Origin: Lachnospiraceae bacterium
Lineage (GTDB): Bacteria > Bacillota > Clostridia > Lachnospirales > Lachnospiraceae
Reading direction: 5' to 3'
Assembly (NCBI GenBank): GCA_902363135.1
Contig: CABIZF010000002.1
Coordinates: 511,953 to 575,952 of the forward strand
DNA: 64,000 nucleotides
The position numbers and the translations under genes are program-made. This document shows positions 32,280-41,454 of the stretch, piece by piece (positions within the stretch are counted from its first letter, which is position 1; each line of letters opens with the position of its first letter). The notes below the pieces were generated by a model, which worked only from the letters and a program-made list of their open reading frames with translations, was not told where the DNA came from and ran no database searches.

Positions 32280-35200
32280 TCAGCTCCTTTCCAAGTCCTG
32301 CGACTTCTGCTTTGCGTTCTTCTTTTTCCCCGTCCGTTCTTTGTCAGCTTTAAGCTGCGCCCGGATAGAGGGCTTTTCTTTGCCGCGTTCTTTGTCTGCC
32401 TTAATCGCTTCTGCAAGGTCAACAAGGGAAATCTGTTCCCCGGCTTTTACCTTTGCTTCCAGTTCGTCAACCGTAGGGGTGTTGTTGATGATACCGTCAA
32501 AGTTGTTGTCGTTCTGCTCGATTGTGTCCTCGACGTGCTTTAGCGGGTTTATCTTTTCCGGCTGTTGTGTCTGCTCCTGCAAAAACTCCGGCACTTCCTT
32601 GTAGCCGAAACTATCTACATAATGCGCCGCGTCCTGTCCGTTCTGATGAAGCACTACCACGTCGGAAACGGAAAGGCTGTGTCCCTTAAAATCTTTCGGG
32701 TGGTCGATATTGAAACGGGTGTAAATATCTTCAAGGGAAGTACCCGGCGTAAGCTCTGCGGAATAGACAAGCTCATAGTTTGTCTTATCAACCACATTTC
32801 CCGCCGCCTGCAGGCGGTCGTAAGGCTCAAAGCGGAAGTCCCGCGTTTCGTCCCCTTGCTTTAGCTGATAAATGGAAAAGGTGTCTTTGTCGGCTTCGGC
32901 TTCCTGCGCCTTTGCATATAGCTCCTTTACTTCTCCCTGCGTCAGCTCTCCGGCGTTCAGCCCGCCCATGAGTTCCCGGCATTTTGCAAGGCTGCCGATA
33001 TACAGCACGTCCCCGATTTTTGCCCTGCCGTTTTCCTGCGGGAGATAGGCTTGCAGGAAAAAGCGGTCGTTGTCGCCCGTTGTGCGGGGGTTGGCTTCAA
33101 TCTTGTAAATGTACTCCTGCATGGCGGCTTTCTCCCTCGGAGCGTCCTGCGCCTGTTCCTTTTGCAGCTCTGCGATATGTTCATCAATGCTGTTGATGAT
33201 TTCCGCTGCGGTGCTGCGGATTGTTTCAAGGGAGCTTTTCAGTTCGGCAAGGTCCCGTCCGGCACTCCACCCGGCAACATACCCAAAGGAATAATCGGAA
33301 GTATCAAGCCCGTAATGCTGGCACACGGTATAGGCAATACTTTCTGCCTGCACCTCACGGGTGCGGCGGTCGGGTCTGTTCTCCAAGTCCTCCAAAGGGG
33401 CGTTTAGGTCAATGTCGTGCAGCTTCGCATGGGCGATTTCATGGATAAGGGTCTTTAAGGTTTGCAGCTCGCTCATGCCCTCATCAAGGGCAATACGCTT
33501 GTCCTCCAAGTGGTAGTAACCATGTGCGCCGCCCTCGATTTTTTCAAAGCCGACAGGAACAGGAGAAGTCTTTTCAAGGGCAGCGAAAACGTCCTTGTAA
33601 TGCTCCACGTCCCCGGTCAGCATATTTACGGCAATGTCGGGGATTTCCTTTCCCTCGGTCTGCGATACGTCAAAGACCGATACCACCTTAAAGGCGGGGA
33701 TTGTGATTTCCTTTTCCTCGGTTACGGGCTTTCCGTCCTTGCCGATAAAGGCTTTTCCCGTCTGCGGGTCGATTTTCTCCAGTTCCTTTTTAATCTTAAA
33801 GGGCGACGGGGCAAGGATTTTGATACCCTTTTGTCCTTTCATCACGTTTCGTCCAAAGTTATTTTTCCATGCGGAAAATCCGGCGATAAGGGAAGCGTCG
33901 GGCTTTTGCATGGCGATCAGCAGCGTATTGTTAAAGCTGTAATTATGAAACTTTGACATGACGCGCAGATATTCCTTGTAACGCTCGCTGTCGAACAGCT
34001 CCGTAATGCCTTGCTCCAAGCGGTCGGTTATCTCTTTGAGCTTTTCGGCTGGCTTCTCGCTCGTCAGCACGATAGGGATAACCGGGCGCGGCTCCTGCTG
34101 CTGTGCTTCGGGAATGGTCGCCGTCTGTACTGCCGGGGCTGCGTCCAGTTCGATGGTCGGCTGCGGGTAGCTCATAATGCGGTATTCCTCCGGCACGTCC
34201 CGTCCCTCAAAGTGTTTCTCCCATTCGTCGCCGCTTTCCACAAGGTAGCCGTATTCCGTAAAGCTGCCTTTTTCCTGCGCGGCGGCGTTTCGTCCAAAGG
34301 CGATAGGGTCAATGCTGTTTTTCCATTCAGCGGGCATTTGCACCATGCCGGATTTGTTAAGGTAATAATCGCCCAATTCGCGGGGCGTGTGGACTTCGGG
34401 GATATGCACGAAAAAGTCCTCGTTATAGGTAAAGTCAATGAGCTGCCCGATATTCTCAAAACCATTCCTGCGCTGCGTGGCTGCGTTCAGCGCGGCAATC
34501 CCGGAAGCGTCAAGGGTTTCCAGTCTTGCCGCAAGGAAGTTCAGCTCGTCCACCTGTGCCGCGCATACCATGTCATACGGCAGGGCAATGTGTCTGTCCT
34601 CCCGGTCAGAATACCCATGAATGAAAAAATCCTGCGGATTGTCAGCGGTAATGCCGACGCTTCGCATAGCTTTGTGAAGTTCTTCCTTTGTGGCGGGCAT
34701 GGAAAGCCAGTAGCCACCCGGTTCTCCCGTTTCAAAGCGGGTGCGGCTGTCAATCAGGATTGCAAACTGTTCCGTTTCCTGTCCCGGTTCGGTTCTCGGT
34801 GCAGCGGCGGAAATGTCGGCGGCGGGCTGCTTGATTTCCTCGCCCTCTACGGTGTAGCCTGGTAAGAGCTGTCCGTTTACCCTAAACTGTTCCGCGTATT
34901 CCGGCGGGATAGCCGGGGAGATTTCCGTAAAAAGTTTTTCATACGCCTTGATACGCCCGTTCAGATATTTTTCCATAGCTGCCCGGTCAGCAAATACCTT
35001 TCTGTCCTGTCCGGCAATTTTTGCCTGTCCGTACCCGTGGGGGCTGTTGGTGTAGATGTTCCAAGATAACGTATAGGAGTACGGGATAGATTTCTCTGCT
35101 TTTCTGTCGTAGCGGGTATTTTCATACACATGGTAGCTCATTTTATATACCCGGTTGCTGATGGTGTGGCGGTCGTTGTCCTCGTCCTGCCACTTGTTCG

Positions 35201-35993
35201 CCGTATGCTTCACTTCGGGTATTCTCGCATACTCAATCGCCTTGTCAAATAGCAAGGTCTTTCCTGCCTGTTCCTCCCATGCGGAAGCCTGTACTTTCAG
35301 ATTTTCAAAAACGGTCTGTTCCGCAGCCGCGCTTTCCTCCCGCAGCTTCACAAGCTCGGCAAGAGGTAAGGCGGTCAGCGGGGAAATATCCGCGCCTTTC
35401 GTGTCAAAATAGATACCGCGCTCAATCTTCATCTTGTCGGCGGCTTCCAGTCTGTCATGGTCGTATGAGGAATAACCTGTTTTCCATTCGTCCATTTGCT
35501 CGCTCCTTTCTTTTTCAATCATGCGGTGCATAAGTTCGTAGTTCTCAATGCTCATGCTTCCGTCAAATATATAAGGGTCAAAATCTTCCCCGTCCCGGTA
35601 GGGCTTTTCGGAAAAGGGAAGCCCCGCTGCATGGGCGGCGGCTCTTGCTTCCTCGATAACCTCCGGGGGAAGCCTGTCGTCATGCGCCCCGATAAAACCG
35701 TCAAGGTCATTCCTGCCGTTTTCATAGTGATAGCGCACTCCGGCGGTCAGCTCGTCAAGGCTCATATTCTCGCCTAAATGCCCGCAGTAGTAGCCGTTTA
35801 GAATAACGGCGGCGGGGTCAGCCGCTTTGATTTCCTCTAACCGGCTCCTGTCAAACGGTTCTAAAGTACCGTCCACTTCAAGATGAAACAGCTCGGCGTT
35901 CCATGAACGTCCCTGTTTCCAAAATGCTACCCATGCAATACCGTCCCTAAGTTCCTCTTGATAGTCCTTTACGCTGTCGCGCAAACTTGCCAT
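32280..35993 (-). CDS. Polyvalent antirestriction protein (ArdA-like, ArdC-like, YodL, DUF4316), 1237 aa
   Basis: Domains in order: a phage-shared N-terminal module (about 1-155, ending DPYIFDGSMSIENYE); an LPD-like stretch (about 290-400); an ArdA-like domain (about 415-610, EPGGYWLSMPATKEELHKAM); an ArdC-like single-strand-binding plus metallopeptidase domain (about 650-960, FGRNVMKGQKGIKILAPSP and LKTLIHEIAHAKLHD with HExxH); YodL (about 1060-1160); and DUF4316 with a basic tail. It likely travels with or is made early after transfer to protect the incoming strand from restriction. ATG 35993 follows AAAGGAGGTTTTACAC. Confidence 0.85.
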   Translation of the reverse strand: MASLRDSVKDYQEELRDGIAWVAFWKQGRSWNAELFHLEVDGTLEPFDRSRLEEIKAADPAAVILNGYYCGHLGENMSLDELTAGVRYHYENGRNDLDGFIGAHDDRLPPEVIEEARAAAHAAGLPFSEKPYRDGEDFDPYIFDGSMSIENYELMHRMIEKERSEQMDEWKTGYSSYDHDRLEAADKMKIERGIYFDTKGADISPLTALPLAELVKLREESAAAEQTVFENLKVQASAWEEQAGKTLLFDKAIEYARIPEVKHTANKWQDEDNDRHTISNRVYKMSYHVYENTRYDRKAEKSIPYSYTLSWNIYTNSPHGYGQAKIAGQDRKVFADRAAMEKYLNGRIKAYEKLFTEISPAIPPEYAEQFRVNGQLLPGYTVEGEEIKQPAADISAAAPRTEPGQETEQFAILIDSRTRFETGEPGGYWLSMPATKEELHKAMRSVGITADNPQDFFIHGYSDREDRHIALPYDMVCAAQVDELNFLAARLETLDASGIAALNAATQRRNGFENIGQLIDFTYNEDFFVHIPEVHTPRELGDYYLNKSGMVQMPAEWKNSIDPIAFGRNAAAQEKGSFTEYGYLVESGDEWEKHFEGRDVPEEYRIMSYPQPTIELDAAPAVQTATIPEAQQQEPRPVIPIVLTSEKPAEKLKEITDRLEQGITELFDSERYKEYLRVMSKFHNYSFNNTLLIAMQKPDASLIAGFSAWKNNFGRNVMKGQKGIKILAPSPFKIKKELEKIDPQTGKAFIGKDGKPVTEEKEITIPAFKVVSVFDVSQTEGKEIPDIAVNMLTGDVEHYKDVFAALEKTSPVPVGFEKIEGGAHGYYHLEDKRIALDEGMSELQTLKTLIHEIAHAKLHDIDLNAPLEDLENRPDRRTREVQAESIAYTVCQHYGLDTSDYSFGYVAGWSAGRDLAELKSSLETIRSTAAEIINSIDEHIAELQKEQAQDAPREKAAMQEYIYKIEANPRTTGDNDRFFLQAYLPQENGRAKIGDVLYIGSLAKCRELMGGLNAGELTQGEVKELYAKAQEAEADKDTFSIYQLKQGDETRDFRFEPYDRLQAAGNVVDKTNYELVYSAELTPGTSLEDIYTRFNIDHPKDFKGHSLSVSDVVVLHQNGQDAAHYVDSFGYKEVPEFLQEQTQQPEKINPLKHVEDTIEQNDNNFDGIINNTPTVDELEAKVKAGEQISLVDLAEAIKADKERGKEKPSIRAQLKADKERTGKKKNAKQKSQDLERS

Positions 35994-36126
35994 GTGTAAA
36001 ACCTCCTTTCGCGTATGGCAGCGCGGACGCTGCGTTTGTGGTTACATAGTCCTACTACGGTGCGCCCGCATTTCTGCCAAAGATTTTTGAGGATTTTTAG
36101 AGGGTTTGGGAAACTTCCCAACAAGC

Positions 36127-36185
36127 AAAATCCCCGCCAAGCTCTACATGAGTGGCAGGGATTTTACGGAAGTGGGTACCCGCTT
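36127..36185 (-). terminator. Terminator downstream of topB, with palindrome
   Basis: AAAATCCCCGCCA (36127-36139) pairs with TGGCAGGGATTTT (36153-36165), giving a T-tract on the leftward strand. Next to it is the near-perfect palindrome GAAGTGGGTACCCGCTTC (36168-36185). They separate topB from the antirestriction gene. Confidence 0.65.
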
Positions 36186-36195
36186 CCTATGCTTG

Positions 36196-36876
36196 CTATT
36201 CCAGTTCTTTGTCCTTTGAAATGGTTACTTTGTAGTTCACATACTTACCGCCCGTATCAGCTAAAAGCACCGTTCCGTCGTAGGTTTTTCCTGTTTTCGG
36301 AGAATACAGCTTTTTGACTGTTGCCTTGCCGGATTTCAAAAGTGCTGCGGCAATCTTCGGGGTAAAGACGGTTTTCCATTCCTCAAAGAAGCGGTCATTT
36401 TTCCACATGGCAAAGCTGCACTCTTTGTTGGAACAGTAGTAGTTTTTCTTTCCCTCATAGACCGGGGACTTGCAGCGGGGACACTTTCCAAGCTCTGTTT
36501 TTTCTGTCTTGAAAAGCTCCTGTTTCTCGCCTAACACGGAAGCATAGGTTTTTACAAGCTCCTGTGCCATAGTTTCGATACCCTGCATGAAAGTGTCCGG
36601 GTCGGCGTTGCCCTTTGCAATCTGCGTCAGATTGTTTTCCCATGCAGCCGTAAGCTGCGGAGAAGTTAAGCTGTCCGGCAGGACGCAGACAAGATTTGTC
36701 CCGTCTTTGGTGGGAAGCAGCTGCTTGCCCTTGCGCTCCACAAAGCCGCCTCCCACTAACTTTTCAATGACAGCGGCGCGGGTAGCGGGCGTACCAAGCC
36801 CCCGGCGTTCTGCGTCCGGGTCGGTGTCCTCATTCCCGGCGCGTTCCATAGCAGAAAGTAAGGACGCTTCTGATAC
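36196..36876 (-). pseudogene. topB: Topoisomerase III, C-terminal part (split by IME1)
   Basis: Continues the topB frame from the IME1 junction: VSEASLLSAMERAGNEDTDP, then RRGLGTPATRAAVIEKLVGG (the end of the catalytic cleft), and a zinc-finger domain KCPRCKSPVYEGKKNYYCSN followed by FEEWKTVFTPKIAAALLKSG. Joined to 45573-46997 through one AC core it gives an unbroken 701-residue enzyme. As arranged, this half has no start of its own except an internal ATG. Confidence 0.9.
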
Positions 36877-36892
36877 GCTTTGTCAAGGGTGT

Positions 36893-37114
36893 TTAAGAAA
36901 TTTTTTCGCTTTGTTCAAACTCTTTTGCACAATCATTCAAAATAAGCCGCTTAATCTTATCGGTCATCGTTTCCTTGCTCGTTTCGCTGAAATGCAGCTT
37001 GACACGATAGGTTGTCTTTCCAATCCTCTTTACCATAACGGGCTGCTGTGTACCTTGTGCGGTCAGAGGGGAAGCGGTAGGGGTGGCGGTGCGGGTGTTG
37101 GTTTCGTTGCTCAT
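36893..37114 (-). CDS. TnpW-like small transposon protein, 73 aa
   Basis: The C-terminal 45 residues (VMVKRIGKTTYRVKLHFSET and KETMTDKIKRLILND) match the TnpW family found in Tn4451-like and Tn1549-like elements; the first 25 residues are Thr/Pro-rich. Function unknown. ATG 37114 follows AAAGGAGAACCT. It is the last gene at the left end of IME1, only 16 bases from the junction. Confidence 0.7.
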   Translation of the reverse strand: MSNETNTRTATPTASPLTAQGTQQPVMVKRIGKTTYRVKLHFSETSKETMTDKIKRLILNDCAKEFEQSEKIS

Positions 37115-37136
37115 AGGTTCTCCTTTCAAAGATAAA

Positions 37137-37223
37137 GCCCCATGCGGTCAGCACATGGGGCGGTGGTCGGTATAGTGAAAGTGCGAAAGTGCAAAGTGCA
37201 AAGGGTCTGCGTTTTGCACTTTC
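37137..37223. repeat. Hairpin plus GAAAGTGC repeat cluster (iteron-like)
   Basis: GCCCCATG (37137-37144) pairs with CATGGGGC (37154-37161). Then GAAAGTGC occurs at 37177-37184 and 37185-37192, AAAGTGC at 37193-37199, and an inverted GCACTTTC at 37216-37223, overlapping the end of the primase-helicase gene. A repeat cluster beside a replication gene suggests an origin, but it could also be a terminator with a spaced operator. Confidence 0.5.
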
Positions 37224-39123
37224 AGCTTGCGGGTTCGGGTGGTTGCTTCTTCTTGATGAAGTTGTACCATTGACCGCCGACACGCCTTGCGCCTAAAATG
37301 CTGCCCATGTTGCGCTTGGCGTTCTGTACCGTCCTTTCGGATATTCCGGCTTCGGCTGCGGCTTTTACAATGTCCTCGCTGGCAAGCTCTTTCCCGTCTG
37401 CAAGCAGGTCAAGTATCAGCCGTTCAGCCTGTTCGGTTTTGGTGGCGTTGTTGCCGCCCGCGCCGGACAGCAGCTCGTCGGCGGTTATATCATATTCGCC
37501 TATCCACGAAAAGCCCGTTTCCGGGTCAAGGCAAAAGGCAACGGGCTTGCCCTCCGGCGCAAGGGAAGATTTGTCATGGACGATAACGCGCACATTCGGT
37601 TCTCGCTTCACGCGCCCGATAAGAAGCACGCTCCTTGCTGCAGCGCGGAAGTCGATAGAACCTAAACCCCTGTATGCGCTCTGCCCTCCGGCAGCTTTGT
37701 TGAGATGTCCGATAAGGATAACGGCGCACCCGGTACGCTCGGCAACATCGGCAAGACGGCGGAACATGGGGCGCACTTCGTTTGCCCGGTTCATGTCGGT
37801 CTTTTCGCCCATGTACGCCTGTATGGGGTCAAGGATAATCAGACGCGCCCCGTTCTGCATGATTGCCTTTTCTATGCGCTCATCGGACAGAGTAAGCTCC
37901 CGCTTGGCTTCATCAATCACAAGCACCCGGTCAAGGTCTGCGGCGGCTTCTATCAAGCGTGGCTTGACGGTATCGCCCAGCCCGTCCTCGGCGGTCTGGT
38001 AAATCACTTGGAATGGCGGCAAGGGCTTCATTCCCGGCAGCGTTCCCCCAGTGGTGCAGGCGGCGGCAAGGCGTAGGGCAAAAGTGGTCTTGCCCTCGCC
38101 GGGATTGCCTTGCACAATGGTTACTTTCCCAAAGGGGATATACGGCTCCCATAGCCATTCAACGGTCTGTGTGTCAACCTCGCTCATGCGGATAATCTCA
38201 ACGGTTTCTTCCTGGGTTGGCTCTTTCACGCCGTAAATCGCTTCCCGGATATACTTCCCGTCTGTGATTTCTGCCCGGTGCTGCAATACCTCGTTCCAGT
38301 CCTTGAAAAGAGGGATAAGCCGATGGACGGTCAAGCCCTCCGGCACAAGCTCTGCAAGGCGGCTGCAAGCGTCGTTTCCGGCTTCGTCGCTGTCAAGGCA
38401 GAGAAAAACGGTCTTGATGTTCGGACGGTCAGAGAGAAAGCGCAACAGGGCTTTTTCTCCCACGCCGCCCAACGCCAGATAGCTTTGCTTCTGCCAGTCC
38501 TTTTTGAACAGGCAGAGGAAAGATAAGAGGTCTATCGGGGCTTCAAAGACAAACAACCTTTCGCCCTCGCCACGGTAGCAGAAGTTAAAGGCTTTGTCGC
38601 TGCCTTTCACATCAAGCCGAAAACTCCCGGCTGTGCCGCGCTGATGGGCGTATCGCGGTATGCCGCTTTCATCTCTGCCGACGAATACGGCGTTATGGTG
38701 GGCGGCTTCCTCGTAAATATCCCCGGTGGAAAAGAAAAAGCCCGTCACATCTTCATCAATGCGGCGGGCTGCTGTGAGGTAGTTCCTCGCTATGCGGTTG
38801 TCGGTGCTGCGGGGTGGCAGTCGGAAGTCGGATAGGGGCGCGGGGCTTGGTCTGTCCGGCGGCGGGGCGGCTCCTTTTTCGCCTGTCAGCAGTTCAACGG
38901 CTTCGGTGAAGCTCTTGCCGAAAAACTCCATGACAAAATCAATGGGTGCGCCGCCCTTGCTCTGGCTGTGGCGATACCATTTGTTTCCCCGGACGGTTAG
39001 GCTGTCGTGCCGCTTCCAGCGGTATTCCTGTCCGGCGCGGGTAAGCTGCTCTCCCTGTGATTGCAGGAAAGAAACAAGGTCGGCTTGGTTGGCGCGGTCT
39101 ATCTGTTCTTGGGTGTAATACAT
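37222..39123 (-). CDS. Toprim primase / RepA-like helicase fusion of IME1, 633 aa
   Basis: The N-terminal half is DUF3991/Toprim: LVSFLQSQGEQLTRAGQEYR, GGAPIDFVMEFFGKSFTEAV, and LCLDSDEAGNDACSRL with the Toprim acidic residues. The C-terminal half is a RecA-fold helicase: Walker A VQGNPGEGKTTFALRLAAAC near residue 320, Walker B ARLIILDPIQAYMGEK, and GHLNKAAGGQSAYRGLGS. It likely primes and unwinds the element's DNA for autonomous replication. ATG 39123 (MYYTQEQ) follows AGAGAGGTATCAGCC. Confidence 0.85.
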   Translation of the reverse strand: MYYTQEQIDRANQADLVSFLQSQGEQLTRAGQEYRWKRHDSLTVRGNKWYRHSQSKGGAPIDFVMEFFGKSFTEAVELLTGEKGAAPPPDRPSPAPLSDFRLPPRSTDNRIARNYLTAARRIDEDVTGFFFSTGDIYEEAAHHNAVFVGRDESGIPRYAHQRGTAGSFRLDVKGSDKAFNFCYRGEGERLFVFEAPIDLLSFLCLFKKDWQKQSYLALGGVGEKALLRFLSDRPNIKTVFLCLDSDEAGNDACSRLAELVPEGLTVHRLIPLFKDWNEVLQHRAEITDGKYIREAIYGVKEPTQEETVEIIRMSEVDTQTVEWLWEPYIPFGKVTIVQGNPGEGKTTFALRLAAACTTGGTLPGMKPLPPFQVIYQTAEDGLGDTVKPRLIEAAADLDRVLVIDEAKRELTLSDERIEKAIMQNGARLIILDPIQAYMGEKTDMNRANEVRPMFRRLADVAERTGCAVILIGHLNKAAGGQSAYRGLGSIDFRAAARSVLLIGRVKREPNVRVIVHDKSSLAPEGKPVAFCLDPETGFSWIGEYDITADELLSGAGGNNATKTEQAERLILDLLADGKELASEDIVKAAAEAGISERTVQNAKRNMGSILGARRVGGQWYNFIKKKQPPEPAS

Positions 39124-39212
39124 GGCTGATACCTCTCTTTCTGTGGTTGAATTGTTCATAGTTTTGATGTAGAATGAAACCGAAAAATCGGAAGTTAGTG
39201 AGGTGCTGGATT

Positions 39213-39632
39213 GTGAATGAAAGAGAAAAAAATATTCACTTATGGTTTGAAATGTGGCTTACAAAACAGGATTTAGGTATTGATAATATTTTTGCAGAAG
39301 ATGTAATTTATACTGAAAGTTGGAGTCCAAAATATAATAACCGTCAAATCGTAAAACACTGGTTTCAGGAATGGAATACTCGTGGCAAAGTCGTTGCTTG
39401 GGAAATCAAACAATTTTTCCACAAAGGAAATCAGACGATTGTGGAGTGGTATTTCAAAAATGAAATGAACAATGGGAGCATAGAGGAATTTGATGGAATT
39501 TCCCTGGTTGAATGGACAAAGGATAATAAAATAAAATCATTGAAAGAGTTTGGCTGCAATTTGAATAATTATAATCCTTATGAGCATAGTGACCTGCCCG
39601 AATTTAGGGACGAAAGAGCAAGTTGGTTTTAA
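39213..39632 (+). CDS. SnoaL-like (NTF2-fold) cargo protein, 139 aa
   Basis: Fits the small alpha+beta SnoaL/NTF2-like fold: IHLWFEMWLTKQDLGIDNIF, then DVIYTESWSPKYNNRQIVKH, HKGNQTIVEWYFKNEMNNGS and KDNKIKSLKEFGCN. Members range from cyclases to stress-related proteins, and the substrate is unknown. GTG 39213 is preceded by GTGAGGTGCTGGATT. It is the only rightward gene in IME1 and is clearly more AT-rich than its neighbours, so it is probably recently acquired cargo. Confidence 0.7.
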   Translation: MNEREKNIHLWFEMWLTKQDLGIDNIFAEDVIYTESWSPKYNNRQIVKHWFQEWNTRGKVVAWEIKQFFHKGNQTIVEWYFKNEMNNGSIEEFDGISLVEWTKDNKIKSLKEFGCNLNNYNPYEHSDLPEFRDERASWF

Positions 39633-39673
39633 TATTAGGAATCAATAGCGTCCATTTTATCGGAAAACATTTA

Positions 39674-39708
39674 GGACGGACAGGCAAAGCAGCTTGCCCG
39701 TCCTTTTC
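39674..39708. terminator. Terminator between SnoaL-like and relaxase genes
   Basis: GGACGGACAGGCAA pairs with TTGCCCGTCC around AGCAGC (39674-39703), followed by TTTTCTTT. It ends the rightward cargo transcript and probably the convergent relaxase transcript. Confidence 0.75.
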
Positions 39709-39709
39709 T

Positions 39710-41221
39710 TTATCGCTCCTGTTCCTGCCGTTTGGTGCGGTTCTGTGTCTGCTCCGGTTGGTCGGCGCGGAGTGCAATATCCACGCACCTACGGATTTTT
39801 TGAAGCTCGGCAACCTCGGCGCGGGTAGCTTTCAGTTTGGTGTAGTCGGTATCTCTCTGCTCTTTGAGGTCGGCGTATTCCTGTTTCCATTTGGAGATAG
39901 GCAGTGTCTTTATATCCGTCAGATTTGCATGGAGATAGCGGCTTGCCGCGTTCCATAGGGTCAGCTTGGCGCGGTGGGCTTCCTCATACTTATCCCGTTT
40001 GTTCGTCCAGCCGTTTTTCAGCTTTTTCAGTTCGGCATGAATGGGCTTATACTGTAAATAATTCTCGCCGTTCTCTATCAGCTTTTGCAGTTCTTTCATG
40101 CGCTGCTCGGCGGTTTTCATTCCCTCCCGGATTGAATAGGCTTTATCACTGACAGAGGAAAGAGAAGCGTCCAGCTCATCAAGATTAGAGATGCCATGCT
40201 CGGAAAGATAGTTGACCGCCGCCGCTATGTTTTTCAATTCATCGGCTGTGTGCTGTTGTTGCCAACGCTGCGAATACTTCCGGCTCTTTTCTCTCTGGAC
40301 GCTCAAATATTTCATCAACAGATTTGCAAGGTTGGGAGATTGCGGCGGCTGTTCTGGGGCGGTTTCCCGCGCTTTGAACAGGTCGGCAATCCATTCTTTG
40401 AGCTTCCCAATCTGCGCCCGGATTTCTCGGATAAGGCGGTTTGCCTTTTGGATATTTCGGTTCAGTTCGCCTTTCTCGGTGGCGATACCTTTCTTCTCCA
40501 TTTGGCAAGCAGCCACGCCCATGTGGACGGTGGGGAGTTCCTCAATGCCGCGCTCGGCGTTGCTGCGGTGGTCGATGCGCTCCGGGCTTCCGTTCCTCTC
40601 CAAAAAGTCGTTGGTAAAGTCAGCCCATGCCTTGCGCCACAAGAGGGTGTTGTCCTTGTCGTTCCAGCCTGTAAGGTCAACTTTGTGCGTCTTGTATCTA
40701 CCGCTTGGCAAGCGGATACGCTCGCCGTTTTCGTCAAGGTCATATTCCTTTTTGGATTTCGCTGTCCATGCTCCGCGCTCGTCAAAGGGGCGCATGGTAA
40801 GCATAATATGACAATGGGGATTGCCTTTGTCGGTGTCGTGAATGGCATAATCAACGCACATTCCTCTGGAAACAAATTGAGAGGAACAGTATTCTTGGAC
40901 AAGCCGGATCTGTTCCTCTCTGGATAATTCTATGGGGAGCGCCGCGTCAATCTCACGCGCAAGCTGGGCGTTCCCGGCTTTCTCGTAAAGCTCCACGCTG
41001 TTCCACAAGGTTGAACGGTCAGCGAATGAGGGCGGTGCGTGGGGCGGCAGCATGATTTCTGTATGGACAACGCCGCCTTTGCGGGTGTAGTCATGGGTCA
41101 TTCCGTCCCATTCGTTTGTCAGCTTTTCGCCGCTGCGGTAGGCGGCTGCGGCAACGGCTGATTTGCCTTTTCCTCGGCTCACAATGCCGATGTTCCAATG
41201 GTAAATGGCTATGGGTATCAC
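39710..41221 (-). CDS. MobA/MobL-family relaxase of IME1 (MOBQ), 503 aa
   Basis: Nicks the element's oriT and pilots the strand through a helper ICE's channel. Motifs: start IAIYHWNIGIVSRGKGKSAV, AAAAYRSGEKL, the HUH motif DKGNPHCHIMLTMRPFDERG (metal-binding His), and FVSRGMCVDYAIHD. The C-terminal 250 residues are coiled coil. The GTG at 41221 abuts the GGGAGGTGA site with no gap; that site is ideally spaced from an ATA at 41212 where an ATG might be expected. It is homologous to the IME2 relaxase. Confidence 0.88.
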   Translation of the reverse strand: MIPIAIYHWNIGIVSRGKGKSAVAAAAYRSGEKLTNEWDGMTHDYTRKGGVVHTEIMLPPHAPPSFADRSTLWNSVELYEKAGNAQLAREIDAALPIELSREEQIRLVQEYCSSQFVSRGMCVDYAIHDTDKGNPHCHIMLTMRPFDERGAWTAKSKKEYDLDENGERIRLPSGRYKTHKVDLTGWNDKDNTLLWRKAWADFTNDFLERNGSPERIDHRSNAERGIEELPTVHMGVAACQMEKKGIATEKGELNRNIQKANRLIREIRAQIGKLKEWIADLFKARETAPEQPPQSPNLANLLMKYLSVQREKSRKYSQRWQQQHTADELKNIAAAVNYLSEHGISNLDELDASLSSVSDKAYSIREGMKTAEQRMKELQKLIENGENYLQYKPIHAELKKLKNGWTNKRDKYEEAHRAKLTLWNAASRYLHANLTDIKTLPISKWKQEYADLKEQRDTDYTKLKATRAEVAELQKIRRCVDIALRADQPEQTQNRTKRQEQER

Positions 41222-41406
41222 CTCCCGGATAGGATAATAAAACCCGCAAAAATGGTACAGACGCCAACGGCGGGTGTACTGTTTTTGTGGGTGTGCAGGG
41301 ATAGCCGCAAAGCGGCGCAAGGGGTGCAGCCCCTTGTTGCGGCAAAGCCGCCATATCGAAGCGCGGGGAAAGTTCCCTGTGCGGAGATAAGCCCTCGGCA
41401 GAGCGC

Positions 41407-41437
41407 ACACGCCCGCAAGGGTGTATAAGTGCGCCCT
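41407..41437. other. Candidate oriT of IME1 (RSF1010/R1162-type nic motif)
   Basis: ACACGCCC-GCAA-GGGTGT is an inverted repeat, immediately followed by ATAAGTGCGCCCT. TAAGTGCGCCCT (41426-41437) equals the nic-region core of the RSF1010/R1162 oriT as I know it, also just 3' of an inverted repeat. It sits between the DUF3847 gene and the relaxase start, the expected place. The 233-base gap around it contains no gene. Confidence 0.75.
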
Positions 41438-41454
41438 TTGTTCCAAAGGGATTT

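Noticed and set aside
40196..40927. Long rightward frame opposite the IME1 relaxase
   Set aside because: It is antisense to the relaxase, whose HUH motif and homology to the IME2 relaxase are clear.
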